From Agrostemma githago (Eukaryota > Streptophyta > Magnoliopsida > Caryophyllales > Caryophyllaceae): DNA of 64,000 nt. The notes beneath the pieces are model-generated. The model ran no database searches. It saw nothing but the letters and a program-made list of their open reading frames with translations, and was not told the DNA's origin. Below are positions 34,590-47,229 of this stretch, piece by piece. The stretch is from the NCBI GenBank assembly GCA_958450325.1, contig OY288256.1, forward strand, positions 42,860,953-42,924,952, in the 5' to 3' direction. Both the position numbers and the translations under genes were made by a program. How positions within the stretch are numbered: the first letter of the stretch is position 1; every line of letters begins with the position of its first letter.

Positions 34590-36619
34590 CTTCTTAAAGT
34601 GGAACGTTATTTTATAAATCAACGTAGTAGTATCGGGTTAGAATTTGGGTCAAACACAAAGAAGAAAAAAAGGGAAATACCTAATAAAACCTATACATGA
34701 ACCTTTACCGTGTCCTTGTTTCACTTCCCATCACAAAGTATTATTTTTCTCAAACCTCTCTGTCGCTCTAGTACCTCTCTCCCTCTGTTTCTTGCTTTCG
34801 GTTTCACCGTTCAATCACCATCGACAATTGGTTCTTGAGTCTCGCTTATACCAACACGTGCTTACATCCTTCCCATCTAAATTGTAAGTTTCTTAATCAA
34901 TTGGCCTTTTTGTTTTATAATTAACGAACCAAATATGAAGTAGGTCCAAATATTTTGAGTTTCGATCCTTTTCTTGTTGCTCTGTTTTGGTTAAACAGTC
35001 CTCTTGACATAAATTATCGATTTTGTAACCAAATTTTCAATCAATTGTATGGTCGGTCTTTAGTTCATTGTTAAATTTCCGATTGCTTTTGTCGTTGGTC
35101 GATTATGTCCCCTATTTTATGGTCGTCTAGACAAGTCGTCGTCATGGCCTGTATCGGGTTGGGTTTAGGGCATGTTAAGTTTGGGCGTGGGTCATTAGAG
35201 CAGGACATCTTCTGATGCTACTCCGCTGGTCAGGAGGAGAAATATGTGAGAAGTTTTTGGGGTGTGAGGTTGGTCGTATTGTATCTACGAAATCGGCAGT
35301 GGGAGTTTAGCTTTTGCATTCCAGGGAACATTTAAGTGTTGTTGTTCAACAAGTCACACGTGTACAACATGGTAGCCATTTATTATAACTCTTATTCATT
35401 TATAGTGACCCCTGGAGGTAGTTATTTAAAGGGTAATTGGAATGTTTAGTGTTTCGTACTCCGGGTTAAGTTAGTACTAATGTTCTACATTGAGTTAACA
35501 CACATTAGTTGGAGGATTAAGTTTTTGAATCAATTTATATTATTTGTAGCTTGTGGGTTCGAGGAGAAGGAATTTTTGGACTAATTATAGCTCATATTGA
35601 CCGTCTTGAGACGTAAGGACGTTTTGACCTTTTCACCTTTAAGTAAAGAGCATGTTCGGTTTAAATTATATTTTTGAAACGATTTTATAATTATTTTTGT
35701 CAACGATGAATTTTTATGATACTCTTGTGATATTTTGGATATTGGAACTTTGTGACACAAGTCACATATTTGTATTAGTTTGGTATAATTTTTGGTGGTT
35801 ATAACAGACTCTAGGAGCTCTGTTGGTCTATGAGGTTAAGGTGCGTCTGAGACGTCCCTGGGATTTCGTCCCGAAACTGAACTCCTCGCCCGAGTTCAGT
35901 TAAGTGGGATTTTCCGGCCCCCACTTGCTAGGTAGTTAGACTTCCTCCTTTGGCAGCCTCATCCTTCTGACTGCCCAAATGTGAGTAGTGCGCACTATAG
36001 TAAGTCTAGCAAAGCATAGGTGGGACCTCTAGACCGTGCTAAAAGGGTAGGACCTTGGCACACAGGTGGTGACAATATATTTTGGTTGATTTTGGTTTTG
36101 ACTGCTGTTTTCACAGTACTTTTGGTTTGGTATTGAGACAATAATATTTAACTCTGATTTCAGTTTACTACAAATTATAATTATTGTTTTACGTTTTTAA
36201 TATAATATATTTTACTCAGCTTTGCTGACGTCCTTTGTTTTGGGTCGTTCCCCCGCTAGAACTTGTACCTATTTATGTTTTTGGTACAGTTGATAGGTAC
36301 AATTAATATGCTGCATGGGTGCATTTGGTTCGGGATGCTGAGCGAGGAAGGAATTTATTATTTAACGTTTACCTCCAAACTATTTATATTTACGTTGAAT
36401 TTTGGATTGAAGTTGTTTTAAACCGTTTTGGATTTTGTGGGAGTTAAGTCTTCCGCTGCAACGTTTTCATTTAATTATTTATCGGATTTACATTTCTTTT
36501 TAATTCATATAATATTATTTTGCCTTCTACTTAGCCTTGTGAGCTAAGTGCGGAGTAACGACTTTAAATTTTCCTATTTTATTCTTCTATTTTGGTCGCG
36601 AAAATTTAGGGCTGTTACA
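34590..36619 (+). repeat. Gypsy copy A 5' LTR (5'-truncated)
   Basis: Starts at CTTCTTAAAGTGGAACG, corresponding to about position 150 of the solo LTR, and ends GGGCTGTTACA just before the primer-binding site. The same truncation point occurs in copy B. Confidence 0.9.
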
Positions 36620-36947
36620 GTTCGTATCAGAGCAATAGGTCTTTCCGAAATGTTTTGCAAAATTTGAAATGGTTTAAAAAAAAACTTTTATCTTTATATT
36701 TGAAATTATTATTAAAAAAAAAATCTTTGCCTTTTGTATAAAAATAGAGTGTTGGGTTGATTGGGTGCATTGCATACGCATGAATTATTTTATTTATATT
36801 TATAATTGTCATGGTTTAGTATTGTTACTATCCTTATCTAATTGAATTGTGATAGAGAAGAATGCTACTTACATTAATATTTGTGATTGGTGATTGAACT
36901 TTCTTTTGCTTGAAGTTAACAGAATATTGTTTATATCTATAGTAACA

Positions 36948-38180
36948 ATGCCTCCACGAAGAGAAAATGAAAACAATGATATGGTCACTATGATGGCACA
37001 ATTGATAGCTCAGAATGCAGCTCTTCTCCAAGCTGTGCAACAAATGACCACTGTTACCCAGAATATGAATGATAAAGTTGAGAATGAGAATGATCCTACA
37101 TCCAATGTTGCTGGAATGTCTGAAGCGGTACAGAAGAAGAAACCGCCGACTTTTACTGGGAAAGGGGATCCTAATGAACTAGATAATTAGGTTAGGGAGA
37201 TGGAGAAATTTATTCTAGCTGTAGGTTGTCCACATGAATTTCAGGCTAGGATCGCTGTCTTCTATCTGAAAGAAGAGGCGGATATTTGGTGGCAGACTGT
37301 GAAAGAGGACTTTATGAAACCAATTAGGATTACAAATCCAAATGGCACACATACATTATATGATAAAGACTGGGATACTCTTAAGGAGATATTAGAAGCA
37401 GAATTTTTCCCAGAACATGTGAAACATAAAACATTAGCTGAATTTGGAGACCTAAAGCAAACCGATGAGATGAGTGTGAAAGACTTTTATAATAAATTTA
37501 TTGAGCTTAGTCGTTTTGCTAAGGAGTTAGTGCCAACTGAGGGGATTAAAGCATCTAGGTTTGAGGATAAGTTACATTGGAAGATTAAGGGTAGGTTTGC
37601 TGGAGAGACATTCACTTCATTAAGAGATGTCTATGCTAGGGCTGTTAATATTGAGAGGAGTAACCAGAAGATGGAGGTTGAGATGGGACGTACTGGGACT
37701 AAGAAGAGGGAGTTTCAGGGGAATCAATCTGACAACCCAGCAAAGAGAGGGAATTTCAATGCTAATAATAACACCCAACACAAGTCTCAATCTTTTGGAG
37801 GGAATGAGAAGGAAGAAAGTAATAGCTGGAGAGGTAAAAATCAGGGAACAACTAATGACTTTACCCTACATTACTACTGTAAGTTATGCAAGGGAGATCA
37901 CCCAGGCGTTGACTGTCAGGGAAATAAGGTGACATGCTACTGGTGCGGGAAGTTAGGACATCGAGAATTCGAGTGTAGGAACAAGAAGGCGGGGAAACCT
38001 CGTGCTACGCAATCTGCTAATGCTAGTGTGAATCAGAATAACCGATTTGAGGGTCATGGAAACACACAGAATTTTGGTAGGTCCACAACCAACAATAATT
38101 TTAGGAATCCAGCTCCGACTCAGACCAACATTACCGCAGCTAGTAAACCCGCGGGCCAAGTAAATGCTGCACAGAAATAG
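36948..38180 (+). pseudogene. Gypsy copy A gag
   Basis: Starts MPPRRENENNDMVTMMAQLI. The capsid region (retrotrans_gag) runs from about 37200 with 'FILAVGCPHEFQARIAVFYL' and 'EEADIWWQ'. A CCHC zinc knuckle CYWCGKLGHREFEC lies at about 37935-37976. One in-frame TAG at 37188-37190 falls where related gags have Trp in 'LDNW-REME'. The same TAG is in copy B, so it arose before the duplication or is tolerated. A one-base insertion near 38175 shifts the frame before the protease. Structural protein of the virus-like particle, non-functional here. Confidence 0.9.
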
Positions 38181-38397
38181 CAAAAAGCCTACTGGGAAGC
38201 TCTATGTCATGAATAGGGAGGAAGCCGAAAACACAGACATCGTTTCGGGTAATTTTCTAGTAAACTCTATTTTAGCTCATGTTCTATTTGATTCTGGTAC
38301 ATCTCACTCTTTAATTTCGACTAAGTTTGAGGATAAAATGAATGTTACTCTAGTGACATTTTGGATTATGATTTTGCCATGCCATCTGAGGACTTAG
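38164..38397 (+). pseudogene. Gypsy copy A aspartic protease
   Basis: Contains KLYVMNREEAENTDIVSGNF and the active-site triplet in LFDSGTSHSLIS (DSG where gypsy proteases have D-S/T-G). The frame is lost soon after 'FWIMILPC'. The upstream frameshift separates it from gag. Confidence 0.85.
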
Positions 38398-41080
38398 TAA
38401 ACTGTTAGAGGGTTTATAGGGATGTGTCAGTTTTTATTGGTGAACATGATTTTAAGGCAAACCTGATAGAATTTTCATTACCCTACTTTGATGTTATTTT
38501 GGGATGAATTAGGCCTGGTGTGCCGCCTTGGGGTGACCCTGATTTATTTGTGGAAAAAGAATGATGAAAATTTAAGATTATGTATTGATTATCGGGAATT
38601 GAATCAAGTTACTACATAGAATAAGATTCCCTTACACAGAATTGATGACTTATTTGACTAGTTGAAGGGATCTTTTATTTTCCCTAAAATTGATTTGCAG
38701 TTTGAGTACCATCAATTAATGATAGCGCTTAAGGACTTATCTAAGAGTACATTTTCTACTAGATATATATTTTCATTGTGACTTTACTGTGATGCTTTTT
38801 GGGTTGATTAGTGCACCTGATATGTTTATGGACTTAGATGAACCGAACTTTGAGGACTTACCTAGATAAATTTGTTGAGATTTTCATTGATGACATAGTT
38901 ATTTATTCAAAGAATGAAGAAGGGCATGAAGAACATTTACAAATTTTCTTAGGCATCTTGAGAGGAAATTAGTATTTCCGAAAGTTTCGAGGTGTAATTT
39001 TTGGCTGGTACGAGTAATTTTGGGGAATATTATATCTAAGGATGAAGTATCAGTAGATCCTGTTAAGGAGTGACCTAAACAGAAATTTGTGACTGAAATT
39101 CGTCGCTTTTGGGTTTAGATGGTTACTATAGGAGATTTGTGAAGGATTTTTTTTAAATAGATAGATTAATGACTACACTGATGTAGGAAGACATAAAATT
39201 TCATTGGGTTGAGGGGTGTGAAGAATCGTTTCGAATTTTAAAGGAAAATTTGACCACTGTTGTGGGTTGACCTTGCCGGACGAAAATGAAACTTATGAAG
39301 TATATAAATATTCTTTTTAAGAATGGATTAGTTGTGTTTTTCAGCAGAAAAAGAGAATGATAGTTTATGTGTTTAGGCATTTGCACCTTTATGGAAAAAC
39401 TACCCTACTTATGATTTAAAGTTAGCAACCGTAGTTGTTACCTTGAAAATTTGGAGACATTATCTATTTGGTGTACCATTTAAGGATTTTATGATCACAA
39501 AAGTTTAAAATATATATTTATCCAGAGCCCAGTAGGACTGAATGTGAGGTGGAGGAGGTGGTTGGATTTGATTAAGGACTATAAGATCGAGATTCAGTAT
39601 CAAGTAAGAAATGCCAATGTGGTGGTTAATGTCTGAAGTAATTTTTCATTTGGGATCAAAATGGCAAAATTAGGAACCCCATTTAGTGTTATCTGTTGAG
39701 AGTGAATTGAGGGGTGTTATTAGAGTTGCAAGGTGGTGATAAATTTTTCTAGGATAAGTTGATCGGTGAATGAGTCCGCTTTGTCAAGCGCGATGAGAAT
39801 GGATTTATTAAGTGTTGAGATATAATTTGCGAACCTTACCAAAAGAAATTAAAGGAAAAGATGTATTATGTTTATTTGGGAGGTGATAAAATGCATGCTT
39901 ATTTGGAACTAGAATTTTGATGGTCTAGTATTGGAAACAAATTGAAGATTTTGTGGCTCGATACTTGACATTTTTGAAGTTTAATAATGAATATAGGAGA
40001 CCTCAAGGAAAGTTACAACCTTTAGAAGTTCCTGAGTGGAAGTGGAGTTTCATCTTTATGGATTTTATAGTTGGGTTGCAAAGGTCAGAAAGGTAATAAT
40101 ATGATTTGGGTATAATTAATAGATTAATTAAGAGTGCACATTTTATTCCCATGAAAAAAAATATGTGAGAGAAGAACCAATTTGTTGATGCTTATATACA
40201 TTATGTGGTAGGATATCATGGGATTTCAAAGGATAGCATATTAGGTAGCGAACACATGTGTTCCAATATTTTGGGAGAAACTTGAGCCAACCATGAGAGA
40301 TAAATACCCTCATCTTTTTGCCTAAGGTAAATTTTTCGTGCTTCGAGAACGAAGCTTTATTTTAAGGTGGGTAGAAATATGCATGACTACTTGTTTTTGT
40401 GGTAAACTAAGCATGTTCTTGTGTGATTTCATGCTAATATCTGATTATTGGTCACAAATATGAATATTTTGACTATTATCGATGCTTAATAAGCACAATG
40501 TCATTGGTTATTGGTTATTACTTGAAATTGACTTGTTTACACTTGTTTGTGGTTTGTTTGTGCTCAACGCACATATTTGTGATTTGTTTGTGATCAACGC
40601 ACATATTGGTGATTTTGTGCTTAACGCACTTATTTGATTGACTGATTGATTTTGTGCATTACGCACTTGGAAAATGGTTGAACTTGTGAATTTTAAAATT
40701 TCAAAATTTAATTTAAATATTTTTGTCCGACATGCTCTTAACTTGGCAAGTGATACTTTTACCTTAGAGGAGTATGAGAATTGTGGTGGTTTCGAACATT
40801 TGTATTATCTTATGGAATTAGGTGATCTTATCTTGTGGATTTAGGTGGTGGTGAAGTTGTATATTTTAAAATTTGAGGAATTAGGTGCTCTTGGATTTTT
40901 GAGAAATTAGAAATGTGAGATATCTTTAAGGTTGTGTTTAATTTGACGGATTTTGGACATATGGACATTTTGGTGGATTTTGAACATATGGAATGAACAG
41001 GTCATTATGGACATTCGTGAATAATGTGAGATTTTATTTTCGAGGATGAGTTTAAACTTCGAGGACGAAGTTTTGTTTTA
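38398..41080 (+). pseudogene. Gypsy copy A pol remnant (RT, RNase H, integrase) and 3' spacer
   Basis: Scattered RT motifs survive in three frames (LRLCIDYRELNQVT near 38570, IPLHRIDDLFD, FPKIDLQ), with stops every few dozen codons. Integrase-like words appear around 40010-40160. From about 40380 there is spacer DNA with a repeat of 'gtgctcaacgcacatattt' units (40555-40670). The decay is far greater than in gag. The internal region of copy B (49397-52147) is its inverted counterpart. Confidence 0.8.
40380..41080 (+). repeat. Spacer with short tandem repeats upstream of the gypsy 3' LTR
   Basis: Four units carrying 'gtgctcaacgcac' or its variants, spaced about 27-40 bp (40560-40670). Then 'ggacattttggtggattttg' with partial repeats at about 40965-41000. 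Noncoding; also present inverted in copy B (about 49840-50010). Confidence 0.65.
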
Positions 41081-41092
41081 AGGAGGGAAGTC

Positions 41093-43239
41093 TGTAACAC
41101 CCCGTTATTTTCCGAGTCAATTATAAAGCTTGACTTTCCTACTTTTATTTAAATCGGGTTTTAAGTTGGAAAAATATTTTAATGTCGTTATAAATATTAT
41201 AGTATTTTGGGTCGTCTTATAAAGTGGAATGTTATTTTATAAATCGACGTAGTATCGGGTTAGAATTTGGGTCAAACACAAAGAAGAAAAAAAAGAAGGG
41301 AAATACCTAATAAAACCTATACATGAACATTTACCGTGTCCTTATTTCACTTCCCCACAAAGTATTATTTTTCTCAAACCTCTCTGCCGCTCTAGTACCT
41401 CTCTCCCTCTGTTTCTTGCTTTCGGTTTCACCGTTCAATCACCATCGACAATTGGTTCTTGAGTCTCGCTTATACCAACACGTGCTTACATCCTTCCCAT
41501 CTAAATTGTAAGTTTCTTAATCAATTGGACTTTTTGTTTTATAATTAACGAACCAATATGAAGTAGGTCCAAATATTTTGAGTTTCAATCCTTTTCTTGT
41601 TGCTCTGTTTTGGTTAAACAGTCCTCTTGACATAAATTATCGATTTTGTAACCAAATTTTCAATCAATTGTATGGTCGGTCTTTAGTTCATTGTTAAATT
41701 TCCGATTGCTTTTGTCGTTGGTCGAGTATGTCCCCAATTTTATGGTCGTTTAGACAAGTCGTCGTCATGGCCTGTATCGGGTTGGGTTTAGGGCATGTTA
41801 AGTTTGGGCTGGGTCATTAGAGCAGGACATCTTCTGATTCTACTCCGCTGGTCAGGAGGAAGAAATATGTGAGAAGTTTTTGGGGTGTGAGGTTGGTCGC
41901 ATTGTATCTACGAAATCGGCAGTGGGAGTTTAGCTTTTGCATTCCAGGGAACATTTAAGTGTTGTTGTTCAACAAGTCACACGTATACAACATGATAGCT
42001 ATTTATTATAACTCTTATTCATGTATAATGACCCTTGAAGGTAGTTATTTAAAGGGTAATTGGAATGTTTAGTGTTTCGTACTCCGGGTTAAGTTAGTAC
42101 TAATGTTGTACATTGAGTTAACATACATTAGTTGGAGGATTATATTTTTGAATCAATTTATATTATTTGTAGCTTGTGGGTTCGAGGAGAAGAAAATTTT
42201 GGACTAATTATAGCTCATATTGACCGTCTTGAGAGGTAAGGACGTTTTGACCTTTTCACCTTTAAGTAAAGAGCATGTTCGGTTTAAATTATATTTTTGA
42301 AACGATTTTATAATTATTTTGTCAACGATGAATTTTTATGATACTCTTGTGATATTTTGGATATTGGAACTTTGTGACACAAGTCACATATTGGTATTAG
42401 TTTGGTACAATTTGGTGGTTATAATAGACTCTGGGAGCTCTGTTGGTCTATGAGGTTAAGGTGCGTCTGAGACGTCCTTGGGATTTCGTCCCGAAACTGA
42501 ACTCCTGGCACGAGTTGTGTTAAGTGGGATTTTCCGGCCCTCACTTGCTAGGTAGTTAGACTTCCTCCTTTGGCAGCCTCATCCTTCTGACTGCCCAAAT
42601 GTGAGTAGTGCGCACTATAGTAAGTCTAGCTAAGCATAGGTGGTACCTCTAGACCGTGCTAAAAGGGTAGGACCTTGGCACACAGGTGGTGACAATATAT
42701 TTTGGTTGATTTTGGTTTTGACTGCTGTTTTCACAGAACTTTTGGTTTGGTATTGAGACTATAATATTTAACTCTGATTTCAGTTTACTACAAATTATAA
42801 TTATTGTTTTACGTTTTTAATATAATATATTTTACTCAGCTTTGCTGACGTCCTTTGTTTTGGGTCGTTCCCCCGCTGGAACCTGTACCTATTTATGTTT
42901 TGGGTACAGTTGATAGGTACAATTAATATGCTGCATGGGTGCATTTGGTTCGGGATGCTGAGCGAGGAAGGAATTTATTATTTAACGTTTACCTCCAAAC
43001 TATTTATATTTATGTTGAATTTTGGATTGAAGTTGTTTTAAACCGTTTTGGATTTTGTGGGAGTTAAGTCTTCCGCTGCAACGTTTTCATTTAATTATTT
43101 ATCGGATTTACATTTCTTTTTAATTCATATAATATTATTTTGCCTTGTACTTAGCCTTGTGAGCTAAGTGCGGAGTAACGACTTTAAATTTTCCTATTTT
43201 ATTCTTCTATTTTGGTCGCGAAAATTTAGGGATATTACA
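41093..43239 (+). repeat. Gypsy copy A 3' LTR
   Basis: Starts TGTAACACCCCGTTATTTTC and ends GGGATATTACA. Compared with the solo LTR it lacks about 24 bp near 41221 ('ataaatcggttttgaccttc'). It is followed by TGTAT and copia sequence. Confidence 0.93.
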
Positions 43240-43655
43240 TGTATGGGGTCAGAGCCAAGGGTAGCAGAGACACCCGAAGCTCCGAAGCTTTCTATAATTT
43301 GGGTCCTTGCCAAATAGACGAGTGAAGGGTGGTGTATTATTAAGGGTCGGGGTTGGTATACGATTTATTAAATAAACCACAGTGACAAAGGCATAAAACC
43401 AGTAAGTAGTACGAATATGGGCATGAGTAAGAAGAGCAAGACCTGTTTCGACAATATGAAGATGGCGCGGTCTGTTAGGCCATGGTGCTCCGGTGTGTGT
43501 GCGGGAGAGGTGAGATCTGTAATCCCGTGAGACGTAATGGTGGGGATGAGTTTGAGATATTACCCACCATTGTTGGAGAATACTTGAATAATTGGTAAGT
43601 TAAAATATTTTTCGAGAAGAGCGCAGAAGCGAGTAAAAATAATAGATGTGTCGGA
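43240..43655 (-). pseudogene. Duplicate copia integrase fragment (flank of gypsy A)
   Basis: Nearly identical to 29607-30020, including TGTATGGGGTCAGAGCCAAG directly after the LTR. It stops abruptly after 'gtgtcggattt', where Helitron H4 sequence begins. Confidence 0.85.
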
Positions 43656-43659
43656 TTTC

Positions 43660-44016
43660 TAAAAAATATTTTTCTAAAAAGTATTTCTAATTAATTACGA
43701 GTTACAACAAACAAACCGAGTGGACGAACATGACATTATTTTAATGATAACCAACATAATTGTTTACCTTTGCGATGATTTATTTGTACATCTAATTACA
43801 TATCGTGTTTCATGATAACGACTGGTAACATAGAATGTCGAAGATATTGTGTAACATGCAAAGTATATGTTCGCTCACTTTTTCGCTTGCCTAATAACAC
43901 CTAAAGTAACTAAAGTCTAATAACGGATGACCTACTTTTAGGTGTGTATCCAATCAACTCTATACATAAATATAAACGAACAACCCGTGAAGGTTCTTCA
44001 CGGGTATTACACTAGT
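43660..44016 (+). mobile_element. Helitron H4 3' portion, copy 1
   Basis: Ends with the perfect 9-bp stem CCCGTGAAG/CTTCACGGG (43984-44004), then TATTACACTAG and T. Its body matches 59326-59682. The 5' end was not found. Confidence 0.75.
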
Positions 44017-45343
44017 TCTACGATATAAATACAAGTAAAACCATTCATTTGTTTTTAGACATCAACGAGAAATTTTTTGAGTCCTAAAAGAACTTTTTAA
44101 GACTAGAAAATTAATTAAAATTATCCCACATCGAACGAAAAATTATAATGAGGTGATGAAACTCTACATCATCAATAAGAGAAATTATTCGTTTTAGAAA
44201 TTAATCATAAATCTTTTGAATCTTACAATACTCCTCTTAAGGCTATAAATTGAAGTAAAAATTATCCCACATCCAAAAAATACAAAAAGTTATGAAATTC
44301 TATTATATGAATAAAAGTAATCGCCGTCTTTAAATATCAATAAACTATATAAAATTTAAGTAGAATTATCAAAAATCGAAAAATTATAATGAGATATCAT
44401 AAATAAGAGAAATCATTCGTTTTAGATAATCATTTGTTCAAAAGTATTACTCTGTAATAAGCTAAGGTGATCAAATTCTAATATATAAATAAGAGTAATC
44501 GTTCGTTCTTAATAACTTAGATGAAAAAAACAAACTTTTTTGGGTCTTCAATTTTTTTTAAGACCATAAGCTTAATTAAGTAAAATTATCCCATACTTTT
44601 GAGTCTTAAAAAAACTCTTAAGACTATAAACGTGAGTAAAATTTCTCACATCGAAAGATTATTACAAAGTCAGGAATTTCATAGATATAAACCAAACATC
44701 TTTTGAGTTTTAGAAAAGATCTTAGAATTATAATAAATTTGAGTAAAAATTTCTCTTTTGAGTCTTAAAAAAACTCTTAAAACTAGAAATATGTGTGAAA
44801 TTTTACATCATCAATAAGAGAAATGATTCGTTTTTAGATATTAATAAAAAAAACTTTTGAGTCTTATAATAGCTCTTAAGGCTATAGATTGAATTAAAAT
44901 TATCCAACCTCGAAAAATTGCATTAAGGTGATGAAATTCTATTATATAAATAAAACTAATCATCATCTTTAGATATCAATCAGAAATCTTTTGAGTCCTA
45001 AAAAGAGTTCTTAAAACCATAAATTTAAGTAGAATTATCACACATTGAAAAATTATGATGAGCTGACGAAATTTTATACTGCTACTTCTATCTTAAATAA
45101 GAGAAATCATTCGTTTTAGATATTAACCAGAAAAATCTTTTGAGTCTTATAAAACTTTTAAGGCGCTATAAATTGAAGTAAAATTATACCACATCGAGAA
45201 ATTATAATAAGACGATGAAATTCTATTGTATAAATAAATGCCTGTCAACCAGTACTTTCACAAATTTATGCAATCCTCGAACCTGATGTCATTATCATTT
45301 TTATTAAAAATAGGCCCGTGCATCGCATGGGCTTTCCAACTAG
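44017..45343 (+). mobile_element. Helitron H1, copy 2, 1.33 kb, built of repeated modules
   Basis: Starts TCTACGATATAAATACAAG directly after the H4 end and ends with the hairpin GCCCGTGCATCGCATGGGC plus TTTCCAACTAG. The body is a diverged tandem repeat of about 100-140 bp. Each module holds 'gaaattctattatataaata', 'agagaaatcattcgttttag', 'aatcttttgagtcttaaaa', 'taaaattatcccacatcga'. No gene. Its preceding base is T, not the canonical A, so the 5' limit is a best guess. Confidence 0.7.
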
Positions 45344-46520
45344 TTACATTAGATTTTAGAAAGCCATTAGACAACACTTAGGAGGCTACATAGTTTTTAT
45401 CAACCTTCATCTTCTTCATCTAGCTTTAGATTCAAGTTATTGTAAGGAATTCTAGATTTAATCAAGAAGTTCTTTGGAGATCATCAAAGGATTAGTGACA
45501 AATCCGTTGTTTTCTTCATCAAGGCTTCATCTTTATTGACTTGCATCTTCATCTTCTTTATTCCTATTTTTCCTCTATTGTTGGTATAACTATTTTCCGT
45601 CCTTTCCCTTTTCTCTAGATTGGTTTTTACTCTTATTATCTCTTTATTGCATCGTTTTCTTTGATTTTTCTTGCATTGTTTTTGGATTGTTTGGTGGTTT
45701 CATTTGTTTATCTTAGTTTCCTTTATTGTTTTTGTTTTAATTCCTTTAGTTTTCATCTTTATGCATGTTGTTGGTATGATCACCATTATTATTGCTCTTG
45801 CTATTTTCTCCATGAATTGTGAATAGATTCTTGTTAGGGGGTTAATGGAGGAAGATTTTGGGTAATATGAACTGAGGAATTGTGGTTTGGTTGCATCTTT
45901 GTCGATCTATCTTGTTTAAGGGTTATTGTGTCTTTGTTGACTTAGTTTGCCCAATTAGATTGACCTTGACTCACTCTTATCAATATGGGGAAACTCGGGG
46001 TAGGAGTTACCTTGACTTGAGACTTACCCTTTTCACCGCGAAAGCGGGATTTAGCTAAGTTGGGTGAAGAAATCGAAAGGTGGCTTTCTCCCTTGTCGAC
46101 TTTGTGACCGGCCCCATAATTCCTTGATTCGTAGAACCCAATTTCCGATTCCTCGACTCCCCCTACGCCTTTTTCCTTATTGATTACTATTTTTCATTAA
46201 TCGCATCATTAGTATAGACTCGACTCAAAACCCCTCATTAAGACCCCAAACGCATTCGCTCTTTCTCAATCAACTCATCGTCATCCCTGTGGACCGACCT
46301 CGACTTACCACATCTACGTTTATTTGTTCTGTGTTTTTTCGAGTCTTATAAATATTGTTTGATCCTCTATCCAATCATTAACGACTGATCCTAGATAGGC
46401 GGGTCTATCTCACGTAATATACTCTCTGTGTCTCCATTTTGTCTCGATAATAACGTCATTACCTTGTTTTCTTCTCATTCTTGTGTGTTGCAGGACCAAA
46501 CGATGGGACAAGTTCTTCTT
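45344..46520 (+). repeat. Unclassified repeat R, copy 2
   Basis: Inverted copy of 30303-31492. Directly adjoins the 3' end of Helitron H1 on one side and copia on the other. It contains CATCCCTGTGGACCGACCTC at about 46282. No protein motif. Confidence 0.6.
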
Positions 46521-47229
46521 CAAGGATGACTTGAATCCAGGCCATATGAATGGATAAAACCGAGTACCACCCCCTCTGTCCACTTCACCACCCCACCACG
46601 CCATCTCTTGAATGGCATCACGGACTCAGGCATTATCCTTCTTCCTCCATTATTAGTTATATTTCTAAGCTTGCAAATTTACCTATTTTGTGTCTGTCTC
46701 AGTCCTCTAATGCGTGTTAAGTATCATGTCGGATTTCTATTGACGGTTTTAAGTATCATGTCGTGTTTGTCGATCACTAGACTCGATACACTTCGATTTA
46801 TCCTCTTAAATGAAAATCCGACACATCTATTATTTTTACTCGCTTTTGCGCTCTTCTCGAAAAATATTTTAACTTACCAATTATTCAAGTATTCTCCAAC
46901 AATGGTGGGTAATATCTCAAACTCATCCCCACCATTACGTCTCACGGGATTACAGATCTCACCTCTCCCGCACACACACCGGAGCACCATGGCCTAACAG
47001 ACCGCGCCATCTTCAAATTGTCGAAACAGGTCTTGCTCTTCTTACTCATGCCCATATTCGTACTACTTACTGGTTTTATGCCTTTGTCACTATGGTTTAT
47101 TTAATAAATCCACCAACCCCGACCCTTAAGAATACACCACCCTTCACTCGTCTATTTGGCAAGGACCCAAATTATAGAAAGCTTCGGAGCTTTGGGTGTC
47201 TCTGCTACCCTTGGCTCTGACCCCATACA
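46521..47229 (+). pseudogene. Copia integrase fragment, inverted duplicate (flank of gypsy B)
   Basis: Reverse-complement copy of 29607-30302. It ends ATACA (47225-47229), the target duplication, immediately before the gypsy LTR. One frame gives a 129-aa open stretch (46608-46997), but integrase words fall in another frame, so it is a shadow. Confidence 0.82.

Larger units (their letters stand above)
34590..43239 (+). mobile_element. Gypsy retrotransposon copy A (Tekay/Del-like), decayed
   Basis: The 5' LTR 34590-36619 lacks its first ~150 bp; the primer site with TATCAGAGC (tRNA-Met type) follows at about 36624; gag starts at 36948; a protease and degenerate pol follow; purine tract AAGGAGGGAAG at 41081; 3' LTR 41093-43239. 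The TGTAACACCCC start, ~2.1-kb LTRs and MPPRR gag start resemble Tekay/Del chromoviruses (inference). Downstream TGTAT and copia sequence match the flank of the solo LTR. Copy B is at 47230-55955, inverted. Confidence 0.9.

Noticed and set aside
46608..46997. 129-aa ORF, also at 29839-30228
   Set aside because: Frame shadow of the decayed copia integrase, whose motifs (HVVFVDH, PEHHG) lie in other frames.
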